From Dallia pectoralis (taxonomy: Eukaryota; Chordata; Actinopteri; Esociformes; Umbridae), in NCBI GenBank assembly GCA_029465975.1, contig CM055745.1:15082812-15146811 (forward strand): a DNA stretch of 64,000 nucleotides, written 5' to 3'. A program made the position numbers and the translations under genes. The notes under the pieces were generated by a model. That model worked only from the letters and a program-made list of their open reading frames with translations, was not told the DNA's origin and ran no database searches. Of the stretch, positions 21,625-31,639 are shown piece by piece (within the stretch, counting starts at the first letter, position 1; each line of letters opens with the position of its first letter).

Positions 21625-24003
21625 TCACTGACATGGGGCTCTAGACAAAGCATCTGCAACAATGTTATCTCTGCCCTTCACATGACGTATATCCAAGTTG
21701 TATGCCTGGAGAAACAAAGACCACCTAACAAGTCTTTGATTTGGGCAGCGCAGTGAGTTCAAAAATGTTAATGGATTGTGATCTGTATAAATGATCACTG
21801 GACCCGAACCCACATACACCTCAAAGTGTTGTACGGACCAAATCAGAGCCAACGCTTCTTTTTCAATTACCGAATAATTCAACTGATGTTTGTTAAACTT
21901 TTTCGAATAGAAACCCACAGGTCGGTCTATTCCAACCTCATCTTGCTGTACCAGCACACCACCTGCCCCCACATGACTAGCATCCACCTGGAGTTTAAAT
22001 GGTTTGTCCATGAAAGGAGCAGCCAAAACAGGAGCACCGCACAGAATTGCCTTCACCTTTTCAAAAGCTATCTGACAGACAGGAGACCAGATGTATTTCA
22101 CCTTACCCTTCAAAAGATCCGTCAATGGTGCTACCACAGTTGAGAAATTTCTACAGAACCCTCTGTAGTAACCCACCAAACCAAGAAATCTCATAAGCTC
22201 TTTTTTCGTAGCTGGAGGTGGATAACACTCAACTGCCCGTACCTTTGCATGTAACAAACGCACTGTACCCTGCCCTACCTGCCGACCCAGGTATGTCACT
22301 GTCGCACGAGCAAATTCACACTTTGCCAAATTTATTGTCAGGCGTGCCTCAGCCAAACGTTCAAACAGTGCTTTCACACGCTGCACATGAGAAGACCAAG
22401 TATCAGAATAAACCACCACATCATCCAAATACATTGCACAGCCTTGCAAATTTCCAACAACTTTATTCATTAAACGTTGAAACGTTGCTGGTGCATTCTG
22501 TAACCCAAAAGGCATGACTGTATAGGAATACAGACCAGTTGGCGTGATAAAGGCTGCGATCTCTCGTGCTCTTTGAGACAAAGGGACCTGCCAATAACCT
22601 TTTAACAGGTCAAATTTGCTGATGAACTTCGCAGCGCCAACCTGGTCGATACAGTCATCTATTCGTGGCAGAGGATAAGAGTCTGGCTTAGTGAAGCTGT
22701 TAACCTTTCTAAAATCAGAACAAAACCTAGGGGTATTATCTGATTTCGGAACCAGTAAACAAGGCGACGCCCAACTTGACGATGACGGTTCAGCGATACC
22801 ATTTTCCAGCATATATTGAACTTCAGCCTCCAGAAATTTTTTCTTTTCCTGGCTCACTCGATTAAACCGCTGCTTGATCGGCTTTACATCTCCCACTATT
22901 TCAATGTCATGCTCCAAAACATGTGTACAAGATGGCACATCTCCAAACAGACTGGAATACCCCTGTATAACCTCCACTAATTCTGTGCGCTGGGGCTCAG
23001 ACAAGTGAGACAATACACTGTTTAAATCTGAAAGTACCTCAGAGTTTTTTAGCCGACCAATTAATAACGCAGAATCATGATTCGGTAAATCATCCTCACA
23101 AACAGCTTTACTGCCCGACCAAACTGTGTTACAAACACACACTGGATGAGCATCATCTCGATGTGCCTTCAGTTCCTGAGATTCCCTGGCATAATATGCT
23201 TTCAACAGATTTACATGACACAGTTGATTGTTTTTCCGACGTTCTGGAGTGGCAATCAGGTAGTTTAACTCTGACAACTTCTTCACTACGGTATATGGGC
23301 CCAAAAACTTGGCTTGAAATGGTAAACCAACCATAGGTAACAAAGCCAAAACCTGGTCGCCCTCACAAAAACGACGTCGCTCTGATCTTCGGTCATAGAG
23401 ACGTTTCATCTTCTCCTGTGCCAACGTCAACTTTTCCCTGCCTAACTCTGTAGCACAGTAAAGTCGCTGCCTGAAACCATTGACATAATCAATCAAATTT
23501 TCCGGTGGTTGAGACTCCTTACACTCATTTTGCAGAGCAGCTAAAGGCCCCCGCACTGTATGACCGAAAACCAACTCGTTCGGACTGAAACCTGTACTTT
23601 CCTGCACTACCTCCCTTGCTGCCAGCAACAACCATGGCAACCCATCCTCCCAATCAGCCTCCATCTGCACACAGCACGCCCTCATCATCGATTTGAAAGT
23701 TTTGTGGAAACGTTCCAGCGCGCCTTGACTTTGTGCATGATACGCAGAGGACTGGTTGTGCTTCACATGTAACAGTTTCAATACCTGCGCAAATAAATGA
23801 GAGGAGAAATTCGACCCTTGGTCACTCTGAATGGTTTTAGGTATACCAAAGATAGATATAAACTGACCCAGGGCACGCACCACTGCTTTTTCCGTTAATG
23901 TGCGTAATGGATATGCTGCTGGGTATCTGGTGCTACTGCACATAACAGTTAACAAATACATCGCACCCGACCTTGACCTTGGGATAGGACCTACACAATC
24001 CAC
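21625..24003 (-). CDS. pol: Integrase core, reverse transcriptase and RNase H of Gmr1-like element
   Basis: An open frame of 792 codons. Residues 1-150 are the rest of the integrase core: aspartates at 2 and 61 and glutamate at 97 form the DD35E triad (QSDQGSNF, GALERFHK). Residues 200-270 include the chromatin-facing GPY/F-like module (AKFLGPYTVV). Reverse transcriptase spans about 370-600, with FDLLKGYWQV (D464), MPFGLQNAPATFQRL and the YLDD box at 525-528. RNase H spans about 665-790, with LQVDASHVGAGGV (D674), E715 and TDHNPLTFL (D741). The first methionine is only an internal one: the true reading continues upstream from another frame. The C-terminus SRAPCQ fits the normal RNase H end. 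Integrase before RT is unlike most Ty3/gypsy elements. All key catalytic residues are present. Confidence 0.95.
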   Translation of the reverse strand: MDCVGPIPRSRSGAMYLLTVMCSSTRYPAAYPLRTLTEKAVVRALGQFISIFGIPKTIQSDQGSNFSSHLFAQVLKLLHVKHNQSSAYHAQSQGALERFHKTFKSMMRACCVQMEADWEDGLPWLLLAAREVVQESTGFSPNELVFGHTVRGPLAALQNECKESQPPENLIDYVNGFRQRLYCATELGREKLTLAQEKMKRLYDRRSERRRFCEGDQVLALLPMVGLPFQAKFLGPYTVVKKLSELNYLIATPERRKNNQLCHVNLLKAYYARESQELKAHRDDAHPVCVCNTVWSGSKAVCEDDLPNHDSALLIGRLKNSEVLSDLNSVLSHLSEPQRTELVEVIQGYSSLFGDVPSCTHVLEHDIEIVGDVKPIKQRFNRVSQEKKKFLEAEVQYMLENGIAEPSSSSWASPCLLVPKSDNTPRFCSDFRKVNSFTKPDSYPLPRIDDCIDQVGAAKFISKFDLLKGYWQVPLSQRAREIAAFITPTGLYSYTVMPFGLQNAPATFQRLMNKVVGNLQGCAMYLDDVVVYSDTWSSHVQRVKALFERLAEARLTINLAKCEFARATVTYLGRQVGQGTVRLLHAKVRAVECYPPPATKKELMRFLGLVGYYRGFCRNFSTVVAPLTDLLKGKVKYIWSPVCQIAFEKVKAILCGAPVLAAPFMDKPFKLQVDASHVGAGGVLVQQDEVGIDRPVGFYSKKFNKHQLNYSVIEKEALALIWSVQHFEVYVGSGPVIIYTDHNPLTFLNSLRCPNQRLVRWSLFLQAYNLDIRHVKGRDNIVADALSRAPCQ

Positions 24004-24076
24004 AATCAGGTGTTCAAATGGCTGGCTTACAACAGGAATCGGATACAGGGGAGCAACTTTAATTTTTTGATTGGGC

Positions 24077-24628
24077 TTACCAGTTAATTGGCAAGTGTGG
24101 CATGTTTTGATGTAGCCCGCAACACTTTTCTTTACCCGCGGCCAAAAAAAAATGTCTTAGGACCCGATCATAAGTTTTACCAACCCCCATGTGCCCAGAT
24201 TCATCATGAGCAACACGCAAAACCAAATCCCGAAATTTGTAGGGCACAACAATTTGATACACAGGATCTCCAACAAAGCGTTCACCATGTGGTACCCACT
24301 TCCGAACCAGTACCTCGTCTTGTAAGAAGTAACCCTGTGCCCGATTTTTCACCTCATCCCCCTGCAGAACAGACTGGAACAGCTCCTTTAGCGTTACATC
24401 GGCTCTCTGCTCACGCGCCAATTCACTATGCGAGACAGACAAGAGAGTATTAGACAAACTCATTACAAACAACTCAGACGCCTCACCCTCTACATCTTCC
24501 ACTTCTACAGAATCTGCGTCACTGGTCCGCTTCATGGCGCGCGTCACAGCGCAAGCCGTGAACACTTCTGGGAACTGCTTTTCATTCTCATCAGGGCCAT
24601 TACTACCCAGCGGTACTGAGACCACCAC
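24077..24628 (-). CDS. pol: Linker and integrase zinc-binding domain of Gmr1-like pol
   Basis: This 183-codon frame carries the region between protease and integrase, then the integrase HHCC zinc-binding domain. The two histidines are at about residues 141 and 146 (VAHDESGHMGVGKTYDRV). The two cysteines fall just after a run of nine T (element strand, around 24145), where the frame is lost. They are readable in the neighbouring frame that leads into the 792-codon frame. It also overlaps the preceding NC-protease frame by 85 bp in a different frame. Either shift could be decay. The upstream one could be a frameshift signal, but no known slippery site is obvious to me. Confidence 0.85.
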   Translation of the reverse strand: MVVSVPLGSNGPDENEKQFPEVFTACAVTRAMKRTSDADSVEVEDVEGEASELFVMSLSNTLLSVSHSELAREQRADVTLKELFQSVLQGDEVKNRAQGYFLQDEVLVRKWVPHGERFVGDPVYQIVVPYKFRDLVLRVAHDESGHMGVGKTYDRVLRHFFLAAGKEKCCGLHQNMPHLPINW

Positions 24629-25221
24629 TGGACATACCGCACCACCTCCCCAAACACGTGCACATCATTCCCCAGAATCACGGTAACACCGTCCATAGGC
24701 AACGCAGGACGCACTCCCATTTTAACTTCTCCCTCAAACAATTCTGAATGAAGAACAAACTTATGTACAGGAACATGAAAAACAGACATACCCATGCCCA
24801 ATACAGGTATAAAAGATCCAGTATCCGTTTCCCCAGAAAAAGGCAACACAGACCCCAGGACAAATGAATCAAATGCTCCCGTGTCCCGTAAGATTGTCAC
24901 TTGCACCCTTTCGTTATTTCCAACCAAAGACACATATCCTTTTGAAATAAATGGTAAATATGAGCCCACCAAGCTTAAGTCAGGTTTTGACACCACAGCT
25001 GGTAACTCGACACTCGATTGGCCTGGAAACACACTCGAAACTGGCGCTGCTAAAGCCACTGGCCCTGCCTGATTTACATTTTGCCTATTTCGCAACTTAA
25101 ACATCCTGCAGTCTCTCTTCCAATGACCGTATTTATGACAATAATGACACTCAGAGTCACGTAATCCATGATCAACTCTCTGCTCCCTCGGAACAACTCC
25201 ACCTGGTCCCTTAGGAAACAT
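24544..25221 (-). CDS. Nucleocapsid zinc knuckle and aspartic protease of Gmr1-like element
   Basis: It is in the same frame as gag, separated from it by one UGA. Residues 25-38 form a CCHC zinc knuckle (CHYCHKYGHWKRDC), which binds the element RNA. Residues 111-118 contain the retroviral-type protease motif ILRDTGAFDSF with the active-site aspartate. A flap and a conserved GVTVILGND segment follow. The last 25 or so residues leave the conserved frame, because reading shifts near 24620-24640 to the next frame. The first methionine is arbitrary: the frame is open upstream to the UGA. Confidence 0.88.
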   Translation of the reverse strand: MFPKGPGGVVPREQRVDHGLRDSECHYCHKYGHWKRDCRMFKLRNRQNVNQAGPVALAAPVSSVFPGQSSVELPAVVSKPDLSLVGSYLPFISKGYVSLVGNNERVQVTILRDTGAFDSFVLGSVLPFSGETDTGSFIPVLGMGMSVFHVPVHKFVLHSELFEGEVKMGVRPALPMDGVTVILGNDVHVFGEVVRYVQWWSQYRWVVMALMRMKSSSQKCSRLAL

Positions 25222-25263
25222 CCCTCTAGCAGGCGTACTGTCTCCCCAAGCCCACGGACGCGT

Positions 25264-26298
25264 TCAGACATCCACACTGCTACCCTTGTGGGTCAAAAAA
25301 TAATCATCCGCCAGGGCAGCCGCCTCCCCTGCCGTCCTCACCTTCTGTTCACTTATGTACATGGCAATTCGCTCCGAAACTGAATTTCTAAACTGTTCAA
25401 GTTCCATCAAATTACACAAGTCCTCAAAATCTTTCACCTTTGAGGCCGAACACCATCGACTAAAGTGAGTCCCCAAATCACGGGCAAATTCAAGATATGA
25501 CTTATCCCCCTTTTTCCAATTCCTAAAACGCTGCCGGTATGCTTCCGGGACCAACTCATACGCTTTTAGCACAGCCGCTTTAACCTTGGCATAATCACCG
25601 CTCTCTTCCGAAGACAACGAGGAAAACACCTCCTGAGCACGCCCAGTTAACACACATTGTAGCAAAACTATACGGTCTGAATCAATCCAACCTCTCGCGT
25701 CTGCAACACGCTCAAACAAAGTGAAGAATACATCAACGTCCCTCTCACTAAATTTCGGCACCAAGCGCAAACTATTCAAAATATCACGTGAATTATCGCT
25801 GCCCCGCGCCAACTCTTCATTCCTTGAGAAGTCACCTAATTTACCTTCTTGAATTAACCTCAATCTTTCCCTTTCTAACTCTAGCTTTGCTCTTTCCATT
25901 TGCTGCCCCATTTCTGCTAGCGCTAAAGCTTTATCAACTTCTGCTCGCTGCCGCATCTTTTCCAATTCTACATCCTTCTCCCTCTCTAACTTCATACGTA
26001 AAATCAACATTTCCTTTTGCTGTTCAAAATTTAAAGCTATATTAGGAGACGGACCCTGAGAAAAACCAGGCAAAACTGAATCACTAGGACTATGTAACTT
26101 TTGTTCAGGCGTTAAAACACCCATCTCATATAACTGTGCCCTTATCATGGATCTAACATTTTCCTTTAACCTCCTGTCGCCCACACTGATTTCATAATGA
26201 TCAGCTATCTTTAACAACTGATCACTAGAACACTGATCCAACAATTCCTCCGAAGGAATAGCAATGAAATCCGCTACTTCTGCCATGATTAACACCAC
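25264..26298 (-). CDS. gag: Gag capsid (SCAN-related) of Gmr1-like element
   Basis: The 344-codon frame opens near the end of the 5' leader. Residues 10-65 form a small helical domain (SEELLDQCSSDQLLKIADHY, SAP-like in look). Residues 88-150 form a charged coiled coil (QKEMLILRMKLEREKDVELE). Residues 175-335 are the capsid region, with ERDVDVFFTLFERVAD, KAYELVPEAYRQRFRNW, LCNLMELEQFRNSVSERI and AAALADDYF. That region matches the capsid type from which the vertebrate SCAN domain is believed to derive. Gag would assemble the particle in which reverse transcription occurs. The stop is a UGA followed by AC; a C-to-T change at a CpG could have created it. Confidence 0.92.
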   Translation of the reverse strand: MVLIMAEVADFIAIPSEELLDQCSSDQLLKIADHYEISVGDRRLKENVRSMIRAQLYEMGVLTPEQKLHSPSDSVLPGFSQGPSPNIALNFEQQKEMLILRMKLEREKDVELEKMRQRAEVDKALALAEMGQQMERAKLELERERLRLIQEGKLGDFSRNEELARGSDNSRDILNSLRLVPKFSERDVDVFFTLFERVADARGWIDSDRIVLLQCVLTGRAQEVFSSLSSEESGDYAKVKAAVLKAYELVPEAYRQRFRNWKKGDKSYLEFARDLGTHFSRWCSASKVKDFEDLCNLMELEQFRNSVSERIAMYISEQKVRTAGEAAALADDYFLTHKGSSVDV

Positions 26299-26826
26299 CT
26301 AACCATATGCACAAACAGCAATCAGTCCCCGGTAAACCACAGAATGTATAGTATTGACCTACCTAATGCGCAACCCAGACTACCAAGTAATCTCCCATAT
26401 ATTGAGCGACCCCTCTAAACTGCCTAACTCGATCTAAATAACTCAACCCTAGTCTTCAGGAGTTACTTGCGGTGGGTACTTATGCACTAAAACCAACTAG
26501 TTTGTCCAAGCGACCAGCAAGCTGGCAACTTCGCCACAACTATGGACGTGCTCCCGAGACAACCGCTCCAACCACTTTCACCCCGCACTATTCATATGCA
26601 CACGAATCCTAAAATAGGAAAACGCGCTATACCTACAGGGGATTTAACTCAACATATAACTTTTGCGCAAAAAAAAAAAGGTCAACACTCACCTTCCTTG
26701 TCCCGTGACTATTCTGCAGACAGAAACAAACTTATATCAACGATTCCCTCACACCACAACATCCGATTTCACGTGGTTAATTCCCTTACGCAGGTTTCCA
26801 CTAAACAAACAAACGAGCCCCCAATT
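26299..26826 (-). other. 5' leader of Gmr1-like element with primer-binding site
   Basis: This is the noncoding leader between the 5' LTR and gag. Right after the LTR (26813-26823, element strand) is TGGGGGCTCGT, which is complementary to the 3' end of tRNA-Pro, the classic proline primer-binding site. The match covers at least 11 nt, after two bases (AA or AAT) next to the LTR. The rest of the leader has no gene. Confidence 0.75.
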
Positions 26827-27229
26827 TGTTATGGTCCAGCTCAAAGGCCACAACAAAAAGAGGAAACCACGCTTAGAGGAATACCAGGAAACGATGTTTA
26901 TTAATAACAGTCACCTAGTTTGGCCAATATAACAGATCACTTTTCATATAGTTCCACAAGATGTGGCTGGCCACACCAAAAGCCAGGTTAATTTACACAA
27001 ATCATTGACAGTACAACAATGAGGAATGCCGGGCTGGGGACCAGCGAAAGAACAAACAGTCCAGCCCGCAACAATCAGGAAGGGGCGGGTTTTATTCAAT
27101 CCAGAGCCAGTGGCCAGCTGCCTCTGATCCGCTTGATTGCCTCAACTCCACTCCACCAGGAAGTTCCCCCTGCAAACAAAACCCAGACAGACACCCACAC
27201 ACACTGGCAGATGCCCTTGGGCCGTCACA
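26827..27229 (-). repeat. 5' LTR of the Gmr1-like element
   Basis: It is 403 bp, about 98% identical to the 3' LTR. Its TATA motif is altered (TATATGAAAAG in place of TATATAAAAAG), which may weaken transcription. The AATAAA signal is kept (plus TTTATT at 26897-26902). Confidence 0.92.
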
Positions 27230-27480
27230 ATAGGAACTCTAAAAATAGCCGGAACTGACATATACTATTACAGACTGGAAGTGAACATCGATTACCTAAA
27301 GGTAGCGTGATATTTTTACACTGATATTATCACACTGATATTATTTCACTGATTGTTTTAAATGAAACCAAATTATTTTGAGGTAACTTCAGTCAGTGCG
27401 CAATGTATGGGACGAGGCGTCATCTGGGATCTTCTAAACTAAAAACGTATGTATGCTTCTCAGTCAAAGCACCAATAAAA
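27230..27480. repeat. Continuation of the piggyBac-associated repeat (copy 3)
   Basis: It starts with the second ATAG and continues with TCACACTGATATTA, GAGGTAACTTCAGTCAGTGC, GCAATGTATGGGAC and GTATGCTTCTCAGTCAAAGC, paralleling 11880-12050. Its left half lies at 20780-20946, across the Gmr1 insertion. Confidence 0.6.
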
Positions 27481-28207
27481 ATAATAATAAAAACATTTTA
27501 TTTTATATTTTTTGCTCTATTCAAATTATATTTGGTTAGAAAGCCTGATTACATTACATTGATTACATTAAACCGAATAAATGTTGATGTATTGCATTAC
27601 ATTAGCCGAAGCAACGTCCCGCTGTTGAAATAAGATGTTTTTATTTTTTTCTTTACATGTAAAGGAAAACACAACATGCAAACCGTAATCACTGTTTGAT
27701 TTTATCTGCCACAACAAGTTGCCTACATGATTAGCAGCCACAACCAGTCCCGCCAACCTGACACGTCTCCTCCGCCGGCGAATCTAATAAATACGAAGCA
27801 GCGGAAAGAGTGAATCAACCGTCCTGAACAAACGACTTGGACAGGCAACACCAGTGTCCCATTAAACCGGCTCCTCCGACACAGAATGAACACTCGAACA
27901 ACGTCCTCCCATTCAAAACATGCAAAAGAGGTGGGTGTCAGTGCCTCGGCGCTTCTAGAGTGCATTCTGCTAGACCAAATCCACCATCTGGAAGTAAACC
28001 TGCATGGTACCCTGCATGGTTGGCACTCTATTGATGTGGTCCCAGTAAGGAGGAAACAGAGGAACAGTATTGGTATGTATGGGAGACAGAACGCCTACAT
28101 TGATTCCGGTACTATATCGCAGTTGTTAACATTTTATTCAACCTGGAGTATCTCTTAATTCAAAATGTTCATACAAAAGCGGTGTTATTCTTTCACTAAA
28201 AGAAAAG
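27481..28207. other. Gene-free stretch
   Basis: No gene recognised. Frames at 27837-28158 are open on the plus strand (about 90 codons) but match no family I know. Confidence 0.4.
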
Positions 28208-28211
28208 GAGG

Positions 28212-28335
28212 CTCTGGCTGGGTTCTGGAGGCTGTGGCTGCGACCTGGAGGCTGTGGCTGCGACCTGGAAGCTGTGGCTGCAACCTGGAGGCTGTGGCTG
28301 CGACCTGGAGGTGGTGGCTGTGTTCTGGAGGATAC
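28212..28335 (+). repeat. 20-bp tandem repeat, about 6 copies
   Basis: The unit GAGGCTGTGGCTGCGACCTG is repeated about six times with few changes. The array is GC-rich in an AT-rich setting. Confidence 0.85.
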
Positions 28336-29042
28336 AGCTGGAAACTGAACTGCCCTTTTCCACTTATTTGTAACCAGTATAGTTTCTACTGTTTGTACCT
28401 TGTTTCTCTGGAAGGCACCACACCTCATCTCCAGCGAGTCAATGTGAAGTGTATTCAGCTGTCATTTCGAGACAAACTCACAACCTATGTGATGAAGATG
28501 TTACGATTATCGTAGCATTTTGCCCGTAATTAATGACATTTATTAAACTAAAATAGTTAACATTGAATATGCTACCCAATAAATGTGTTGTTCTCCATGC
28601 AGTGATGGACATCCCCCCACTCCCCTGCCCACCCCCTGCCCCTCGTCCGTCACATGCACTCTGACAGGCACACTGAGTGCTGAGGTAAATGGAGCCAACA
28701 CTCAGGAGAATTAGTCTAGATGAAGATGAGTAAGGAGAGGAGGACGTAAACTGTGCACTAGTCTATTGAACCACTTAGAGTCGGTGGATGTTTTAGGCTG
28801 TTGATTTGCCTGGTCGATGCACACAAAAACTGAAGCATCACTAAAAAGCAGTTTCACAGATTTATGTATTTTCATTTGATAATCTATGTGTCACGTGTTA
28901 GCTAATGTGTTTACATTCTTGCGAGCTGGCTTTTCTCCTGTGTGCCAGATATAGTTCACAACTTGACCGGTTTTACCCACAAAAAGCAGCACATTGAGAG
29001 TAGAATGTAATAAGCAGATGACTGTAGGCCAATCTTAGAACA
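28336..29042. other. Gene-free stretch
   Basis: No gene recognised. A C-rich tract (CCCCCCACTCCCCTGCCCAC) is at about 28613-28632. Confidence 0.4.
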
Positions 29043-29075
29043 TACAGTTGATATAAAAGTCTACACACTCTTACT
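29043..29075. mobile_element. Tc1 terminal fragment
   Basis: TACAGTTGATATAAAAGTCT then ACACACTC resembles the outer end of a fish Tc1 family. It is only about 30 bp, so the call is weak. Confidence 0.4.
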
Positions 29076-29089
29076 CTAAATTATGCTTT

Positions 29090-29340
29090 TGTAACTAATG
29101 AGAGGCAGGACACAAGCACAGGGTAAACAACGGACATTTATTAACCAAATAAATAACTTGAACAGAAGAAAAAAAACACAAAGCAACGACAAGACCGAAG
29201 CAACCGCGACATATGCTAAAAAAAGGAAAAATAAATAAGGACAGTGATGTGGGAAACATGTAAGGGCAATAATTAATGAAACACGTTTCTGTAATCCAAA
29301 CGAAGGAGAGATGGCATTTCTGCCGTGCCAAGACGTGACA
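29090..29340 (-). mobile_element. Solo LTR (family A), copy 1
   Basis: The element is bounded by the perfect 5-bp repeat GCTTT (29085-29089 and 29341-29345). On the minus strand it starts TGTCACGTCTTGGCACGGCA and ends in a TTAGTTACA terminus. A TATA-like CTTATTTATT and an AATAAA signal (plus TTTATT near 29138) are in the expected order. It shares TTGGCACGGCAG, TTGCCCT and the AATAAATGTC block with 36945-37233. No internal coding region is left, as expected for LTR-LTR recombination. Confidence 0.85.
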
Positions 29341-29819
29341 GCTTTTGGGTATGTAAAGTGTGACAACAATGACACAGATTGCGCCTCTCCGCTGGCAGAG
29401 GGGGGCGTGCCAAACTCTGGCCAAGAGGACAGAAAAGTCTGAATGTTACATAAAGATGGAAATCAATATTCATTTTGTACCATTTTTAATTTGAATAACA
29501 TCTTTTAAGCAAATATAAACCTAAAATAATATATATATATATATTACTAGGAGTTGGGGGGCAAGACGGCACCACCAGTGACATTCAGAAGAAAGGCAAT
29601 CCATTGAAACTTGATGACCGGCTGCTTTTCGTCAGAGTCTGGTCAGGAAAAAGAGAACAATGAAGAACTCCACATATTAATATATATTTTACTACCTGGC
29701 AGAAGTTAAAGATGTGTTGAACATTTGAATATGGCAATGAAGACAAGCACAGAGCTAAATCAACTGAAGAATAGCTGGCAAAAAGGAACATCTATTTTAT
29801 GAAATGACTCATTCAGAGC

Positions 29820-30010
29820 CCAGACCTATCTGACTGCGGACTTGTCGGTGGTATTAGAGCTAAGTAGTGGTACCCAGTCATGTGTGAAGACGGAGTACCA
29901 GAGTGGGCTCAGCACACAGCCCTGGAGGACACCGAGGGTCAGGGTGGAGGAGGTGAAGTTGTCCAACCTGACAGACTGAGGTCCAGAGTCTAGAGTCTAG
30001 TTGCAAAGAG
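29820..30010 (-). pseudogene. LINE reverse transcriptase fragment
   Basis: Minus-strand translation gives GPQSVRLDNFTSSTLTLGVL, then QGCVLSPLWYSVFTHD and a VKFADDT-like remnant (SNTTDKSAV). This is the RT region around motif 4 (PQGxxLSP) of fish LINEs. Only about 60 codons survive. Confidence 0.75.
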
Positions 30011-30596
30011 AGGGGCTGATCCAAATGTCATAAGGTATTATTATCTTCAGTTTTCATTAAAAAAAATATGGACATTACCAAATTAGGGACAAGTTCTTTG
30101 CAATCTGCCCAGTATCATGTTCCCAGATTGATTTTAAGATTGATAAATACCTGACTCTGCTACATGAAAAGGGATTTATTTCAGCCAGGATAATTGCTAA
30201 TGATGAGGTGATTGAGGAGAGCAAAGACAATCCTTAGAGGTCTCTGTGTGGCAGCAATTCCCATAATTAGCAGATATACCCCTTTGCAGTGTAGCAGTGT
30301 GTCAGAGGCTGCCAAGGAGATGACAAAAACAGTTGCTTATTTCACATCCAGCTTGAGAGTTAACTTTTTCTCTTCCCAAGCATTTTATAATTTAGGGACA
30401 TTAGATAGCTTGCAGTCTAGTATTTGTTAACTTTTTGCTTGTTAACTTTTGTCATCAAGAAGGTCTCAAATGCTCATTCAGACAAGCTTTATGTGGCAGG
30501 CGCTGTATGATGTCTGCCAATTCCTGGGATGTTTACTGGTACCTTACACAATAAAAGTCTTCATTTGCTTTGAAAATAATATATATATATATATAT
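30011..30596. other. Gene-free stretch
   Basis: No gene recognised. It ends in a TA microsatellite (about 30578-30596). Confidence 0.4.
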
Positions 30597-31422
30597 TAGG
30601 GCTGGGATATTTAACGCGTTAATCTGATGCGTTAATTTCAAATGTTTAACGCGTTTAAATAATTTAACGCAATTAACGCACCACTTTATTAGGTTTCGGT
30701 TTTCAAAGCCGAATTCAAATACCATAGAAGCAGCTCGTCTTTAGTTTATCATATAAAAGCAAAACACAGGGTCATTATTTACGTTACTAGAGAGTATATA
30801 GAACCGCGCAATCCGCCAATCTGCGTTACTGCAACACGGTGCGCCTAATCGGGCTTTTGACCAAACAAGTAACCGTTAACCGATGTTTTAGATAAATAGA
30901 TAGAAACTGCCGCCCAATAAACACAGTTGAAGACGAGGGACTGAAATAAATCCAATTGCATTGGGATCCCCATCATACAATCTACCCTCTAAAACAATGG
31001 TTTTGAGACATAACCTGCTGGAGAAAGCAGAGAACGTCACTCTCATGGAGACCCTAACCAACCCGACATCACCAAACTTAATTTCACTTCATTCTGTTTG
31101 TCATTCATATTACAAAGGCTGTTATAGACTTCTTTAAAATTAATCTGGCAACTTTACATATAGTGCAATTATTTTGGCCTATAGGCTATTATTCTAAAAT
31201 AATCTATCTTTGACATTGATGGTTTCACCTCACACTTGTCATTTTGTTTTTGAAAATGTTTTATTTCATTTGGACTATTGCCAAGATGATCCAGTATTTT
31301 TGATAACCTTCAGGGTTTAAATATATAACTTGCACTTCAACACTTTGTTTATAAAGTTGCTATATTTGCGACATGATTGTGCGATTAATTAGTTAATTTT
31401 TTTTTATAAATTCCCGGCCCTA
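30597..31422. mobile_element. Nonautonomous hAT-like element in a TA microsatellite
   Basis: The left end is TAGGGCTGGGATATTTAACG and the right end is the complement of TTAGGGCCGGGAATTTATAA, an imperfect inverted repeat. Both sides are embedded in TA repeats, so the 8-bp target duplication cannot be told from the microsatellite. The left part carries several TTAACGCGTTAA-type palindromes. It is 826 bp with no coding capacity. Confidence 0.7.
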
Positions 31423-31639
31423 ATATATATATATATATATTATATATATATATATATTATCCTTATGTTTCTATGTCCTTTCCGAATATTTTCCACGCTA
31501 CAATAGGCAACAGACAACGTACATCTTAGTACACAAAAAAATGATATTATGTTTAAGTAAAATTGTTTATGTATCAACTATTGTCAATTACATATTGCTC
31601 CCTGAACGTTTTGGTTTCTCTGTTTTTTTCTGCCACCTG
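31423..31639. repeat. TA microsatellite and flank
   Basis: TA repeats run from about 31423 to 31460. Then a short AT-rich stretch leads to the Harbinger end. Confidence 0.7.

Larger units (their letters stand above)
20947..27229 (-). mobile_element. Gmr1-like Ty3/gypsy retrotransposon, nearly complete
   Basis: Two LTRs of 403 bp flank a 5.5-kb interior. The 4-bp repeat ATAG borders the element (20943-20946 and 27230-27233). The LTRs differ at about 8 positions, roughly 98% identical, so the insertion is fairly young. In element order (minus strand) it encodes capsid, zinc knuckle, protease, integrase, reverse transcriptase and RNase H. Integrase before RT is the hallmark of the Gmr1 group described from deuterostomes, the same order as Ty1/copia. 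One stop and two frame changes interrupt the coding region, so this copy is probably not autonomous. It sits in an older piggyBac-derived sequence. Confidence 0.93.

Noticed and set aside
21778..24453. Plus-strand frames of 99-121 codons over the Gmr1 pol region
   Set aside because: They overlap the well-supported minus-strand pol frames and have no homology of their own.
27837..28158. Open plus-strand frame of about 90 codons in the 27.8-28.2 kb region
   Set aside because: No domain, signal or family resemblance could be seen, and overlapping frames are equally open. Not enough to call a gene.
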